Counted from the stretch's first letter, positions 37,175 to 48,552 are shown. The stretch: DNA of 64,000 bases from Bog-473 sp963750075 (GCA_963750075.1 CAVVPG010000004.1:806001-870000), one strand, 5' to 3'. Translations and numbers: made by a program. The notes: generated by a model from the sequence alone, not told the origin.

Positions 37175-40100
37175 CACGGCTCAAAGGTCGCTATGGCCGC
37201 CGACCACGACCCCGCGCCTCCTGGTTCCGTCCATGTGGTCGAGATGCTGGAAGTAGCTCCGTCCACCAGGTACGCCGCGTAGCCCCTGTAGTTGCCGGAG
37301 GCTCCTGAGGACTGGCTAAGGGGTGCAAATCCATTTGTGGGGGTGGGTTGAGTGGTGTTGCCATGTAGCAGATAGGCATCCGAGACAATAAGTTCGCCGC
37401 TTACTGTCGGTGTGACGCTCCCTGCGCTGATCGACGCAGTGGTGGTGTTCGCGTTGTTGGTCTTGTCGAGGGCGCCTGAGGTCGCTACGCCGGACCACTC
37501 GCTCACATTGGCAATCTGGACATTGGTGGAGGCACTGAGGTTCGCAGTGATCGTGGTCGACGCGCTGCTCGGCACGTTCAGCGCATACCAGATCTCAGCA
37601 TCGCCGTTGCCTGTGGAGCCGGTCGACGTTGCTTTGGTCCAGGTGGCTCCTGTCTCAGTCACAGAACTGACGACGGCGCCGTTACTACTCTGATCGGCGA
37701 TTGAAAGGACTAGTGCATCACCACTGGTGATGCTGCTTGGCAACGTCAATGGCACACTGGCCACGTTTGCGCCGGATGTTGCAACGTTGAGGGTTTGCTG
37801 CTGGACCAAGGTGATGCTTGCGCTCTTCACCGTGATGGCGCTCTGGGTGCCCGTGATGGTGCCCGTCACCGTGTCGGTGGCCGTGATGGACTGGGTGCCC
37901 ACCGTCTTGAGGGTGACCCCGTTGGTGAAGGTGTGGACCCCGTTGTCCGCACCGGTTCCGGTGGTGAAGGTGTAGTTGGCCGGCAGGACGGCCGCGCCGT
38001 CGGTGCTCGTGAAGTGGACGGTACCGGTGTAGCCCGTGGCCACGTTGCCATAGGCGTCATGCGCGGTGACCGTCACGCTGTGGGCCACCCCGGCCGTGGT
38101 CGGGCTCGGGAAGGCCGAGACGACGAGGGTGGCGGCGGTGTTCGAGAGCACCGAGATGGCGCTCTGGGTGCCCGTGATGGTCCCCGTCACCGTGTCGGTG
38201 GCCGTGATGGACTGGGTGCCCGCCGTCTTGAGGGTGACCCCGTTGGTGAAGGTGTGGACCCCGTTGTCGCCGGCGACGAAGGTGTAGTTGGCCGGCAGGC
38301 CCGAGCCCGCGGTGGCCTGGCCGTCGGTGCTCGTGAAGTGGACCGTGCCGGTGTAGCCGGGCGTCGTGTTGCCGTAGGCGTCCTGGGCGGTGACGATCAC
38401 GCTGTGGGCCGTCCCCGCCGTGACCGGACTCGGGAAGCCCGAGACGACGAGGGTGGTCGTCGTGCCCGGGAGCACGCTGATGGAGCTCTGGGTGCCCGTG
38501 ATGGTCCCGGTCACCGTGTCGGTGGCGGTGATGGACTGGGTGCCCGCCGTCTTGAGGGTGACCCCGTTGGTGAAGGTGTGGACCCCCGCGTCGCCGCCGG
38601 TGAAGGTGTAGTTGGCCGGCAGGCCCGCGCCCGCGGTGGCCTGGGGGTCGGTGCTCGTGAAGTGGACGGTGCCGGTGTAGCCGGTGGCGGTGTTGCCGAA
38701 GGCGTCCTTGGCGGTGACGATCACGTTGTGGGCCGCCCCCGCCGCGGTCGGGCTGGTGAAGCCCGCGACCGTCAAGGTGGTCGCCGAGGCGGCGTTCACC
38801 GTGAAGGTGCCCGAGGTGCCCGAGGTGAGGCCGGACGAGGCCGCCTGGAGGCTGTAGGTGGTGCCCGACGTGTCGAGGACGAGGTTGTTGAACGTCGCCA
38901 GACCGGCTCCGCTGGTGGTGGCGCTCGTGGTCGAGGTGCCGGTGAAGGGCCCCGGCCCGGCGCTGACGGTCATGTTCACCGTCGCCCCCGAATCGGCCAC
39001 GGCGTTGCCGTAGGGGTCTTGGACCTGCACCGTCACGGCCGGGCTGATGGCATTGCCGGCCGTGGTCGTCGTCGGCTGCTGGGCGAAGGCCAGCTTGCTG
39101 GCCCCGGCCGCCTGGACGGTGATGCCGCTCTGGGTGCCCGTGATGGTGCCCGTCACCGTGTCGGTGGCCGTGATGGACTGGGTGCCCGCCGTCTTGAGGG
39201 TGACCCCGTTGGTGAAGGTGTGGACCCCGTTGTCACCGGCGACGAAGGTGTAGTTGGCCGGCAGGCCCGCGCCCGCGGTGGCCTGGGGGTCGGTGCTCGT
39301 GAAGTGGACGGTGCCGGTGTAGCCCGTGGCGGTGTTGCCGAAGGCGTCGAAGGCGGTGACCGTGACGCTGTGGGCCGCACCTGCTGCCGTCGGGGTGGTG
39401 AAGCCCGCGACGGTGAAGGTGGCCGCGCCGGCGGGGTTCACAGTGATGGCGCTCTGGGTGCCCGTGATGGTCCCCGTCACCGTGTCGGTGGCCGTGATGG
39501 ACTGGGTGCCCGCCGTCTTGAGGGTGGCCCCGTTGGTGAAGGTGTGGACCCCGTTGTCACCGGCGACGAAGGTGTAGTCGGCCGGCAGGACGGCCGCGCC
39601 GTCGGTGCTCGTGAAGTGGACCGTGCCGGTGTAGCCCGTGGCGGTGTTGCCGAAGGCGTCCTTGGCGGTGACCGTGACGCTGTGGGCCGCCCCGGCCGTG
39701 GTCGGGCTCGGGAAGGCCGAGACGACGAGGGTGACCGCGCCGGTGGGGTTCACCGTGATGCCGCTCTGGGTGCCCTTGATGGTGCCCGTCACCGTGTCGG
39801 TGGCCGTGATGGACTGGGTGCCCGCCGTCTTGAGGGTGACCCCGTTGGTGAAGGTGTGCGTCCCGTTGTCCGCACCCGTCCCGGTGGTAAAGGTGTAGTT
39901 GGCCGGCAGGCCCGCACCCGCGGTGGCTTGCGGGTCGGTGCTCGTGAAGTGGACGGTGCCGGTGTAGCTCGGCGTCGTGTTGCCGTAGGCGTCGAAGGCG
40001 GTGACCGTGACGCTGTGGGCCGTCCCCGCCGTGACCGGGCTCGGGAAGGCCGAGACGACGAGGGTGGTCGTCGTGCCCGGGAGCACCGTGATGGCGCTCT

Positions 40101-43100
40101 GGGTGCCCGTGATGGTGCCCGTCACCGTGTCGGTGGCCGTGATGGACTGGGTGCCCGCCGTCTTGAGGGTGACCCCGTTGGTGAAGGTGTGGACCCCGTT
40201 GTCACCGGCGACGAAGGTGTAGTTGGCCGGCAGGCCCGCGCCCGCGGTGGCCTGGGGGTCGGTGCTCGTGAAGTGGACGGTGCCGGTGTAGCCCGTGGCG
40301 GTGTTGCCGAAGGCGTCGAAGGCGGTGACCGTGACGCTGTGGGCCGCACCTGCTGCCGTCGGGGTGGTGAAGCCCGCGACGGTGAAGGTGGCCGCGCCGG
40401 CGGGGTTCACAGTGATGGCGCTCTGGGTGCCCGTGATGGTCCCCGTCACCGTGTCGGTGGCCGTGATGGACTGGGTGCCCGCCGTCTTGAGGGTGGCCCC
40501 GTTGGTGAAGGTGTGGACCCCGTTGTCACCGGCGACGAAGGTGTAGTCGGCCGGCAGGACGGCCGCGCCGTCGGTGCTCGTGAAGTGGACCGTGCCGGTG
40601 TAGCCCGTGGCGGTGTTGCCGAAGGCGTCCTTGGCGGTGACCGTGACGCTGTGGGCCGCCCCGGCCGTGGTCGGGCTCGGGAAGGCCGAGACGACGAGGG
40701 TGACCGCGCCGGTGGGGTTCACCGTGATGCCGCTCTGGGTGCCCTTGATGGTGCCCGTCACCGTGTCGGTGGCCGTGATGGACTGGGTGCCCGCCGTCTT
40801 GAGGGTGACCCCGTTGGTGAAGGTGTGCGTCCCGTTGTCCGCACCCGTCCCGGTGGTAAAGGTGTAGTTGGCCGGCAGGCCCGCACCCGCGGTGGCTTGC
40901 GGGTCGGTGCTCGTGAAGTGGACGGTGCCGGTGTAGCTCGGCGTCGTGTTGCCGTAGGCGTCGAAGGCGGTGACCGTGACGCTGTGGGCCGTCCCCGCCG
41001 TGACCGGGCTCGGGAAGGCCGAGACGACGAGGGTGGTCGTCGTGCCCGGGAGCACGCTGATGGCGCTCTGGGTGCCCGTGATGGTGCCCGTCACCGTGTC
41101 GGTGGCGGTGATGGACTGGGTGCCCGCCGTCTTGAGGGTGACCCCGTTGGTGAAGGTGTGGACCCCGTTGTCACCGGCGACGAAGGTGTAGTTGGCCGGC
41201 AGGCCCGCGCCCGCGGTGGCCTGGGGGTCGGTGCTCGTGAAGTGGACCGTGCCGGTGTAGCCGGTGGCGGTGTTGCCGAAGGCGTCCTTGGCGGTGACGA
41301 TCACGTTGTGGGCCGCCCCCGCCGCGGTCGGGCTGGTGAAGCCCGCGACCGTCAAGGTGGTCGCCGAGGCGGCGTTCACCGTGAAGGTGCCCGAGGTGCC
41401 CGAGGTGAGGCCGGACGAGGCCGCCTGGAGGCTGTAGGTGGTGCCCGACGTGTCGAGGACGAGGTTGTTGAACGTCGCCAGACCGGCTCCGCTGGTGGTG
41501 GCGCTCGTCGTCGAGGTGCCGGTGAAGGGCCCCGGCCCGGCGCTGACGGTCATGTTCACCGTCGCCCCCGAATCGGCCACGGCGTTGCCGTAGAGGTCTT
41601 GGACCTGCACCGTCACGGCCGGGCTGATGGCATTGCCGGCCGTGGTCGTCGTCGGCTGCTGGGCGAAGGCCAGCTTGCTGGCCCCGGCCGCCTGGACGGT
41701 GATGCCACTCTGGGTGCCCGTGATCGTGCCCGTCACCGTGTCGGTGGCGGTGATGGACTGGGTGCCCGCCGTCTTGAGGGTGACCCCGTTGGTGAAGGTG
41801 TGGACCCCGTTGTCGCCGGCGACGAAGGTGTAGTTGGCCGGCAGGCCCGGCCGCGGTGGCTTGCGGGTCGGTGCTCGTGAAGTGGACGGTGCCGGTGTAG
41901 CCGGTGGCCGTGTTGCCGCCGGCGTCGAAGGCGGTGACCGTCACGCTGTGGGCCGCCCCGGCCGTGGTCGGGCTCGGGAAGCCCGAAACGACGAGGGTCG
42001 CGGCCGGCCCAATCTGCACCGTGATGGCGCTCTGGGTGCCCGTGATGGTGCCCGTCACCGTGTCGGTGGCCGTGATGGACTGGGTGCCCGCCGTCTTGAG
42101 GGTGGCCCCGTTGGTGAAGGTGTGGACCCCGTTGTCACCGGCGACGAAGGTGTAGTTGGCCGGCAGGGTGGCGTTGCCGTCGCTGCTCGTGAAGTGGACC
42201 GTGCCGGTGTAGCCGGTTGCCGTGTTGCCGAAGGCGTCATGCGCGGTGACCGTCACGTTGTGGGCCGCCCCGGCCGTGGTCGGGCTCGGGTAGCCCGCGA
42301 CGGTCAGAGTGGTCGCCGTGCTCGAGAGCACTGAGATGCCGCTCTGGGTGCCCTTGATGGTGCCCGTCACCGTGTCGGTGGCCGTGATGGACTGGGTGCC
42401 CGCCGTCTTGAGGGTGGCCCCGTTGGTGAAGGTGTGGACCCCCGCGTCGCCGCCGGTGAAGGTGTAGTTGGCCGGCAGGACGGCTTGGCCGTCGCTGCTC
42501 GTGAAGTGGACGGTGCCGGTGTAGCTCGGCGGCGTGTTGCCGTAGGCGTCGAAGGCGGTGACCGTGACGCTGTGGGCCGTCCCCGCCGTGACCGGGCTCG
42601 GGAAGGCCGAGACGACGAGGGTGGTCGTCGTGCCCGGGAGCACCGTGATGGCGCTCTGGGTGCCCGTGATGGTGCCCGTCACCGTGTCGGTGGCCGTGAT
42701 GGACTGGGTGCCCGCCGTCTTGAGGGTGACCCCGTTGGTGAAGGTGTGGACCCCGTTGTCACCGGCGACGAAGGTGTAGTTGGCCGGCAGGCCCGCGCCG
42801 CGGTGGCCTGGCCGTCGGTGCTCGTGAAGTGGACGGTGCCGGTGTAGCCGGTGGCGGTGTTGCCGAAGGCGTCGAAGGCGGTGACCGTGACGCTGTGGGC
42901 CGCCCCCGCCGTGGTCGGGCTGGTGAAGCCCGTGACGGTCAGGGTCGCCGCGCCGGCGGGGTTCACCGTGATGGCGCTCTGGGTGCCCGTGATGGTCCCC
43001 GTCACCGTGTCGGTGGCCGTGATGGACTGGGTGCCCGCCGTCTTGAGGGTGGCCCCGTTGGTGAAGGTGTGGACCCCGTTGTCACCGGCGACGAAGGTGT

Positions 43101-45828
43101 AGTTGGCCGGCAGGACGGCCGCGCCGTCGCTGCTCGTGAAGTGGACCGTGCCGGTGTAGCCCGTGGCGGTGTTGCCATAGGCGTCATGCGCGGTCACCGT
43201 GACGCTGTGGGCCGCCCCGGCCGTGGTCGGGCTCGGGAAGCCCGAGACGGTCAGGGTCGCCGCGCCGGTGGGGTTCACCGTGATGCCGCTCTGGGTGCCC
43301 TTGATGGTGCCCGTCACCGTGTCGGTGGCCGTGATGGACTGGGTGCCCGCCGTCTTGAGGGTGACCCCGTTGGTGAAGGTGTGCGTCCCGTTGTCCGCAC
43401 CCGTCCCGGTGGTAAAGGTGTAGTTGGCCGGCAGGCCCGCACCCGCGGTGGCTTGCGGGTCGGTGCTCGTGAAGTGGACGGTGCCGGTGTAGCTCGGCGT
43501 CGTGTTGCCGTAGGCGTCGAAGGCGGTGACCGTGACGCTGTGGGCCGTCCCCGCCGTGACCGGGCTCGGGAAGGCCGAGACGACGAGGGTGGTCGTCGTG
43601 CCCGGGCTGACCGTGAAGCTGGTCGAGGTGCCGGTGACACCGCCCAGGATCGTGGCCTTCAGCGTGGTGCTCTGCGCGTCGTACAGCGTCAGGCTGGGCG
43701 TTGCGACACCGTTGGTGAAGTTGAGCGTGCCCGGGTAGGTCGGAGCCTTCCCGCTCGGTGAGTTCGACGGGCCAATGAAGGTCACCGTCGGGCTGGCAGA
43801 GTAGGCGGTCACCGTGTTGCCGTACTGGTCAACGGCGTCGATCGTCTCGTTGAACGAGCTGCCTGCGGTCTGGCCGCCGGGGTTCCCGACGGACAGTGCC
43901 GTGGCCGTCCCGAGCGGCTTCACCGTCATGTTGCCCGAGGTACCCATGACAGTGCCTTGGGTGGCTGTCAGCGTCGTGGTCTGGGCGTCGAACAGCGTTA
44001 CCGAGGCCGTGCCGACGCCGTTCGTGAAGCTCACGCTCGCCGGGTAGACGGGAGCGTTCCCGTTGGGTGAGTTGGCGGGACCACTGAACGCAATGGTCTG
44101 GGTCCCTGAAAACCCCGGGAACTGGTAGCCGGATTGGTCGAGTGCGGTGATCGTGACATTGAACGCGGTGCCGACTGTCGGCGTGTTGGTGGCCGGGGTC
44201 GACACCTTGAACGACGTCAGCGCCGGTGTCACGACGTTGAACGAGCCACTCGTTGCGGACAGGACCGCAGGGTTGGTCGTGTCGGTCGCCACGAGCGTGT
44301 AGCCGACTCCGGGCGTGCTGATCGAGCAACCGGTGAAGCTGGCCACGCCCGCAGTCGTCGTCTCGGTGCAACCAGAGAGAGTCCCGCCGGGTGAGGATGG
44401 GCCAATCGCAATCCCCACTGCGTCGGTGCTTCCTGGTGCCACGGTGGCGGTGTTGCCGCCCGCGTCAAGGAGGGTGACGACAGGCTGGTTCGCGAACTGG
44501 TCCCCCGCCACAGTCGTACCCGGCGTCGTCGTGAACGCGAGCCGGTACGGCTGACCCGGCGTGATGTTGAACGGACCACTCGGTGCCGACGGTGTCGTCA
44601 GATTGTCGGTTGCGTCAGTCGCCGTGAGGGTGTACCCGGTCCCGATCTTGTCGATCGTGCAACCGGTGAAGGTGGCGATACCCGCGGAGGCCTGGGCGGT
44701 GCAGTTCGAAAGCGTGCCTGGGCCCGGGTTGGTGCCGATGGCCAGGGTGACCGTCGTGTTGTCGGTGGTGACGAGGTTCCCCTGGGCGTCCTCGATGTAG
44801 ACGACGGGCTGCTGCGTCAGTGGGGTTCCACCGGTGCCGTTGCCGGGTTGAGTCGTGAACACGAGCTGGGCTGGGACACCCGCCGAGACGGTGAAGGGGT
44901 TGCTCACTATTGGCGAGAGGCCGTACTGGGATTGGTCGGTGGGGTCGCTCGCGGTCAACGTGTAGTTCGTCCCCGGCTCGTTGATGGCGCAGCCCGTGAA
45001 GATCGTCTCCCCGTACTGTTGTGAAGGAACGCAGTTCTGCAGGCTTGCGCCGCTCGTTCCCGTTCCCGCCGTGATGCGTCAACTTGACCGAGGTCAGGTC
45101 GCTCTGCTCGGTGCATCCGGTCTTGTCTTGGACCGCCACGACCGTCGGTGGGTAAAGTGCCGATCCGGCTGATCCCGCTGACCCATTGGGATCGTCTATC
45201 GGTTGTTCCAGGAAGACCAGCTGGGAGCGGCGGGTATTGGCATTTCGCCGCGGGCGGTGGTGAATTGGGATCGTCGACGACGGTCTGGATCGTGGAAGTG
45301 AGTAGACGGCCCGTTCGAGCCAGTGTAGGTCACCTTGACCGTGATCTGCTGCGGCGAATCGGCGTAAGGGTTGGGAGTAAACGGCGACGACGGACACGAG
45401 CCGGTCGGTGGGGTCTGAGGGGCCGAGAAGGTGTAGCTGTCGTCTCCGGTGGGTGCTGCCGGGTTGGCGCTCTCGTAACTTACTGAGGAGATAGAAGCGG
45501 AGTAGGCGGGGTTGGAGAGGGGGATGGAGCCCGGTGCGGCATACAGATCTGCACCCGCGCAACTCGAGAACGACTGGTGCTGTATCAGACCCGTGGCCTC
45601 CTCCGACGCCGCTCTCAACATCGAGTCGAGGGTGACCTCGCTCCGGTGATCGCCCGAACCGGAGATGGCGGTGGTGAAGGCCAACAGGATCGCAGTGGCC
45701 GCTATTCCCATGATGGCGAGTGCGATCAGGATCTCGACGAGGGTGTCTCCGGCCTCCGAGCGTCGCCGGTCTTCGTCGTGTGGACACACATGGCCCTTGT
45801 CTCGTCCCGCCGTTTGTGACCGTCTCAC
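37174..45828 (-). CDS. Giant PilV-like prepilin with Ig-like repeat array (cluster B, frame breaks)
   Basis: About 2,884 residues once five breaks are corrected: surplus bases near 45300, 45233 and 45076, one base missing near 42799 and two near 41849; the net length change is zero. Open parts seen are 45828-45196, about 44990-42679, 42682-41171 and 41736-37174. GTG 45828 overlaps the PilW-like stop (GTGA). The prepilin signal is EAGDTLVEILIALAIMG with Gly27 and Glu32. Repeats: three Cys-pair Ig domains, two LYDAQTTTL domains, about sixteen TITGTQS domains and two KLAFAQQP modules. The last about 230 residues differ from cluster A (GATWTKATSTGSTGNGDAEI, VSEWSGVATSGALDKT) and look like a Trp-containing beta domain, perhaps glycan binding. 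A surface adhesin is likely. Confidence 0.78.
37829..43605 (-). repeat. Array of Ig-like repeats encoded in the cluster B giant gene
   Basis: About sixteen coding repeats of about 312-330 nt of the same family as in cluster A, with two inserted modules (about 38797-39122 and 41377-41702) nearly identical to the cluster A modules. Some repeats have a variant TTGTGADNG loop, nine nt longer. Confidence 0.85.
39126..41055. repeat. Perfect-looking 969-nt tandem duplication of three Ig repeats
   Basis: 39126-40086 and 40095-41055 appear identical wherever compared, at a constant offset of 969 nt (323 codons, exactly three domains). The bounds are set by single differences at 39125/40094 and about 40087/41056. 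Being a multiple of three, it lengthens the protein without a frame break. Confidence 0.8.
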
Positions 45829-47474
45829 GGCAGGAGCACCCCCAGGAAGACAGCCTGCAGGCCTTGGCCCACCAGGGTCATGGTCAGGGACGACGGTGTC
45901 TCGGTCTCGATCATGGGAGTGCCCGTCTTGTCCCGGGAGTGGGTCGCCGAGCACTGGACCGTCGTGGTGGCAAGTCCCATGAGCGTGCCCAGGTTCGCAG
46001 GTGGCGCTCCGTCGCAGGCGTTGCCGATCTCCGAGGTCGAGGAATTGGGGAGGAGGGTGAACACCGACGTCGCGGGGGTGGACTGCCACTTGATGCTCTC
46101 AGTCGGATCGGTCGACTCCGCGTCCCCGGTCACCAGGTCCCAGCCGGTGGCCGCCAGGCCGCTCGAGCTCACGATTTCGATGTTCGAAATCGTGATCGTC
46201 GCGGTCGACCCCTGGTCCACTTCGTAGAGAGCGGGGTCGAATGGGCATTGCAACGCTGGTTGAGATGGAGTTGGGCAGGGAATCGTCGGCGGCACGGTGT
46301 AGAAGCCGTTGTTGCCGAGATATGCCTCGCTGCCGGGGGGACAGGAATATGTCGGGAGCGTGACCGCGGTGATGTCGTCCCAGCCGCTTCTGGCCGCGAC
46401 ACCGCAAGCGGCCCCTGCCGACGTTTGACCCGTGATGGACTGCCCGCCACTCGTCTTGGCCGTCACGCTGAGGCAGAAGGACAGCGTGTCGGGGGTGTTG
46501 GCGATAGGGGCCGCCATGGGCAGGACCGGATTGCCAGTGGTGCCTCCGGTGCAGCTGACCCCAGCAGCGGTCGTCTGCGTGTTCCAGTCGGCAAAGTTGA
46601 CGAAGAAAAGGGTTGATGCGTACGTGCCGGTGCCTGCTACTGGGAAGCTGCCCCCAGGCGGTTGTGACGTCGACTGGGCGAGGCTCGCCGAGTTGGCCGC
46701 TGCGTTCGGAACGGCCGTGAGTGTGTAGGAGTAACCGCTCCCGGGTTCGATCGTTTTGAAGTTGACTCCCGCCGAAGCCGCCGGCGCTGGCGGAACGGCG
46801 GCCGTGATTCCGATGGGACTGACCCAGGTCGTCTCGTATGCAGGGCCGGATCCGATGAGGTTGCAAGCCGGTATCTGCGCGGGCGGAGTCTGCAGGCATT
46901 GGGGGATCGTCACCGGCGACGTTGTCAACGTCGACGCGGGGAGGTCCCGTCCGACGACGACGGTGTTCTGAAGGGTGGGTGTACCTCCACTCAAGGAGCA
47001 CAGGTTCCTCGACAGTGTGTAGGTGCTCGCACTCGGTGCTGCGGCCGCGGCATAGGTGACTTCCGTGGAGGGCCCGAGCTGCAGTCCCAACACCTCGACA
47101 CCCGTCCCGCACGGAGCAGGATTCGTGGCCGAACTGCTCGTGGTGAGCATGGTCGCGCTCTGGACGTCCCGCTGGAAGTCGATCGCGATGACCTGCGCGT
47201 CACCTGAATCGGTCAGGCGGTTGGCCACACTCGTCTGCAATGAGAAGACAGAGATGACGCCGACGGCAATGGCGCCGATCACAATCGGCAGGACCGCCGT
47301 CACGATCACCAGTTCGATGAGCGTGAAGCCGGCGCTCGATTCGTCCGAGCGCCACGCAGTGGGATGACCCGTACGGCGCCTAGAAGACTGTCGGTCTAAC
47401 GATTTGAGGACGCGACGCAACAACCGTTGGTCGGCTCCCGACCGTGCAGCTTCGCCAATTCGCCGCTTCGCCAA
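45825..47474 (-). CDS. PilW-like prepilin (cluster B)
   Basis: A 549-residue intact paralogue of the cluster A gene. A 49-residue basic leader ends in ESSAG, cut before FTLIELVIVTAVLPIVIGA (Phe50, Glu54), the class III prepilin signal. The exported head has many Cys (for example LSRNLCSLS, PTYSCPPGSEAYLGNNGFYT) and ends LQAVFLGVLLP, as in cluster A. TTG 47474 with GGAG 11 nt upstream is the start; the same TTG and leader length in both copies supports it. Its TGA overlaps the giant gene's GTG. It resembles GspJ/PilW pseudopilins but is longer than typical PilW (about 200-350). Confidence 0.85.
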   Translation of the reverse strand: MAKRRIGEAARSGADQRLLRRVLKSLDRQSSRRRTGHPTAWRSDESSAGFTLIELVIVTAVLPIVIGAIAVGVISVFSLQTSVANRLTDSGDAQVIAIDFQRDVQSATMLTTSSSATNPAPCGTGVEVLGLQLGPSTEVTYAAAAAPSASTYTLSRNLCSLSGGTPTLQNTVVVGRDLPASTLTTSPVTIPQCLQTPPAQIPACNLIGSGPAYETTWVSPIGITAAVPPAPAASAGVNFKTIEPGSGYSYTLTAVPNAAANSASLAQSTSQPPGGSFPVAGTGTYASTLFFVNFADWNTQTTAAGVSCTGGTTGNPVLPMAAPIANTPDTLSFCLSVTAKTSGGQSITGQTSAGAACGVAARSGWDDITAVTLPTYSCPPGSEAYLGNNGFYTVPPTIPCPTPSQPALQCPFDPALYEVDQGSTATITISNIEIVSSSGLAATGWDLVTGDAESTDPTESIKWQSTPATSVFTLLPNSSTSEIGNACDGAPPANLGTLMGLATTTVQCSATHSRDKTGTPMIETETPSSLTMTLVGQGLQAVFLGVLLP

Positions 47475-47784
47475 GTTTTTTCACACTCCTGTGAGCGGAC
47501 CGCCCCGCTCGCCACGTCCGGATCTACTCCAACGTGGTGCCCGCAATCTATCTTCAAAGTCCCTGCATAGGAAGGGCGGTTGCGCTTCGGGAGGAACCTC
47601 GAGGGCCCCGATCCGTCAACCCGGCGCACAGCCGGAAAGGTCCAGCCCAGCCGGGGCTTCCGAGCCATCAGGAGCCCATGAAATCACGCTTGGATGTGCA
47701 TTCTCGCACCGGGTTTGATTGCACAACTCCCGCCCAATTCGCTCCGGTTGCCCTCAAGCCGCGCCGGGAAGGAGCCGAGATTTC
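47475..47784 (-). promoter_or_regulatory. 5' leader of cluster B
   Basis: 310 nt without a gene between xth and the PilW-like start. On the minus strand a GCCCCG/CGGGGC pair (47605-47610 with 47652-47657) encloses a CCGGC-loop-GCCGG hairpin (47621-47635). The last about 30 nt resemble the cluster A leader (CACTCC and GACCGCC blocks), but most of it has diverged. A promoter is expected here; none stood out. Confidence 0.3.
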
Positions 47785-48552
47785 TCAGTCGGCGAAGTCC
47801 ACCACGACGGGAGCGTGGTCCGAGGGCTTCTTCCCCTTGCGCGCGTCCCGGTCCCGGAAGGCCCCTGCCGCCCGCCGGGCGAGGTCCTCACTCACCAGGA
47901 CGAGGTCGATCCGCATCCCACGGCCCTCGTGGAAGTCGCCCGCCCGGTAGTCCCACCAGGTGAACGTGCCGGGTTCGTTGAACCGCCGGAAGACGTCCAC
48001 GAGGCCCCAACCCTCGACCTCACGTAGAGCCTCCCGCTCGGGCTCGCTGACGTGGGTCGCCCCCACGAACGCCGCGGGGTCCCACACGTCGCCGTCGTCG
48101 GGGGCCACGTTGAAGTCGCCGCAGACGGCGACCGAGGAGCCGGGCGGGCACGTCTCGTCGAGGGTGGTGCGCAGGCGGGCCAGCCACGCCAGCTTCACCG
48201 CATAGAACTCGTTGTCGAGCGCGCGCCCGTTGGGGACGTAGACGGAGAACACCCGCGTGCCCGAGCAGACGGCGGAGACGACGCGGCTCCCGTGCTCGTC
48301 GCCCGCCGTGCCGAAGCCGCGGACGGGGTCCTCGAGCCCGACCTTGCTCAGGATGGCCACGCCGTTCCAGCGGCCGTCACCGTGATGGGCCGCCTCGTAC
48401 CCGAGCTCGGCGAACTCCTTCTCCGGGAACTTGTCGTCGGCCTGCTTGGTCTCTTGCATGCAGAGCACATCGGGTTGGTGCGACTCGATCCACTCGGTCA
48501 CCCGGGGCATACGGGCCGTGAGCGAGTTCACGTTCCACGTGGCGAGGCGCAT
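47785..48552 (-). CDS. xth: Exodeoxyribonuclease III (XthA family)
   Basis: An apurinic/apyrimidinic endonuclease and 3' exonuclease of base excision repair, cytoplasmic. 255 residues with all family marks: LATWNVNSLTAR, DVLCMQETKQ (catalytic Glu), FSVYVPNG, VAVCGDFNVAP (Asp and Asn), TWWDYRAG, RIDLVLVS and the final PSDHAPVVVDF (His). The ATG lies 4 nt after the fabZ stop, so it ends a kgd-NYN-fabZ-xth operon. Its 3' end is the source of the remnant at 33263-33428. Confidence 0.96.
   Translation of the reverse strand: MRLATWNVNSLTARMPRVTEWIESHQPDVLCMQETKQADDKFPEKEFAELGYEAAHHGDGRWNGVAILSKVGLEDPVRGFGTAGDEHGSRVVSAVCSGTRVFSVYVPNGRALDNEFYAVKLAWLARLRTTLDETCPPGSSVAVCGDFNVAPDDGDVWDPAAFVGATHVSEPEREALREVEGWGLVDVFRRFNEPGTFTWWDYRAGDFHEGRGMRIDLVLVSEDLARRAAGAFRDRDARKGKKPSDHAPVVVDFAD

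Noticed and set aside
37795..41880. Very long plus-strand open frames opposite the repeat arrays (also 24060-26603, 26622-28901)
   Set aside because: They are mirror frames created by repeated GC-rich codons; their products are Arg/Gly/Asp-rich repeats with no domain, while the minus strand gives clear Ig-like domains with prepilin starts.
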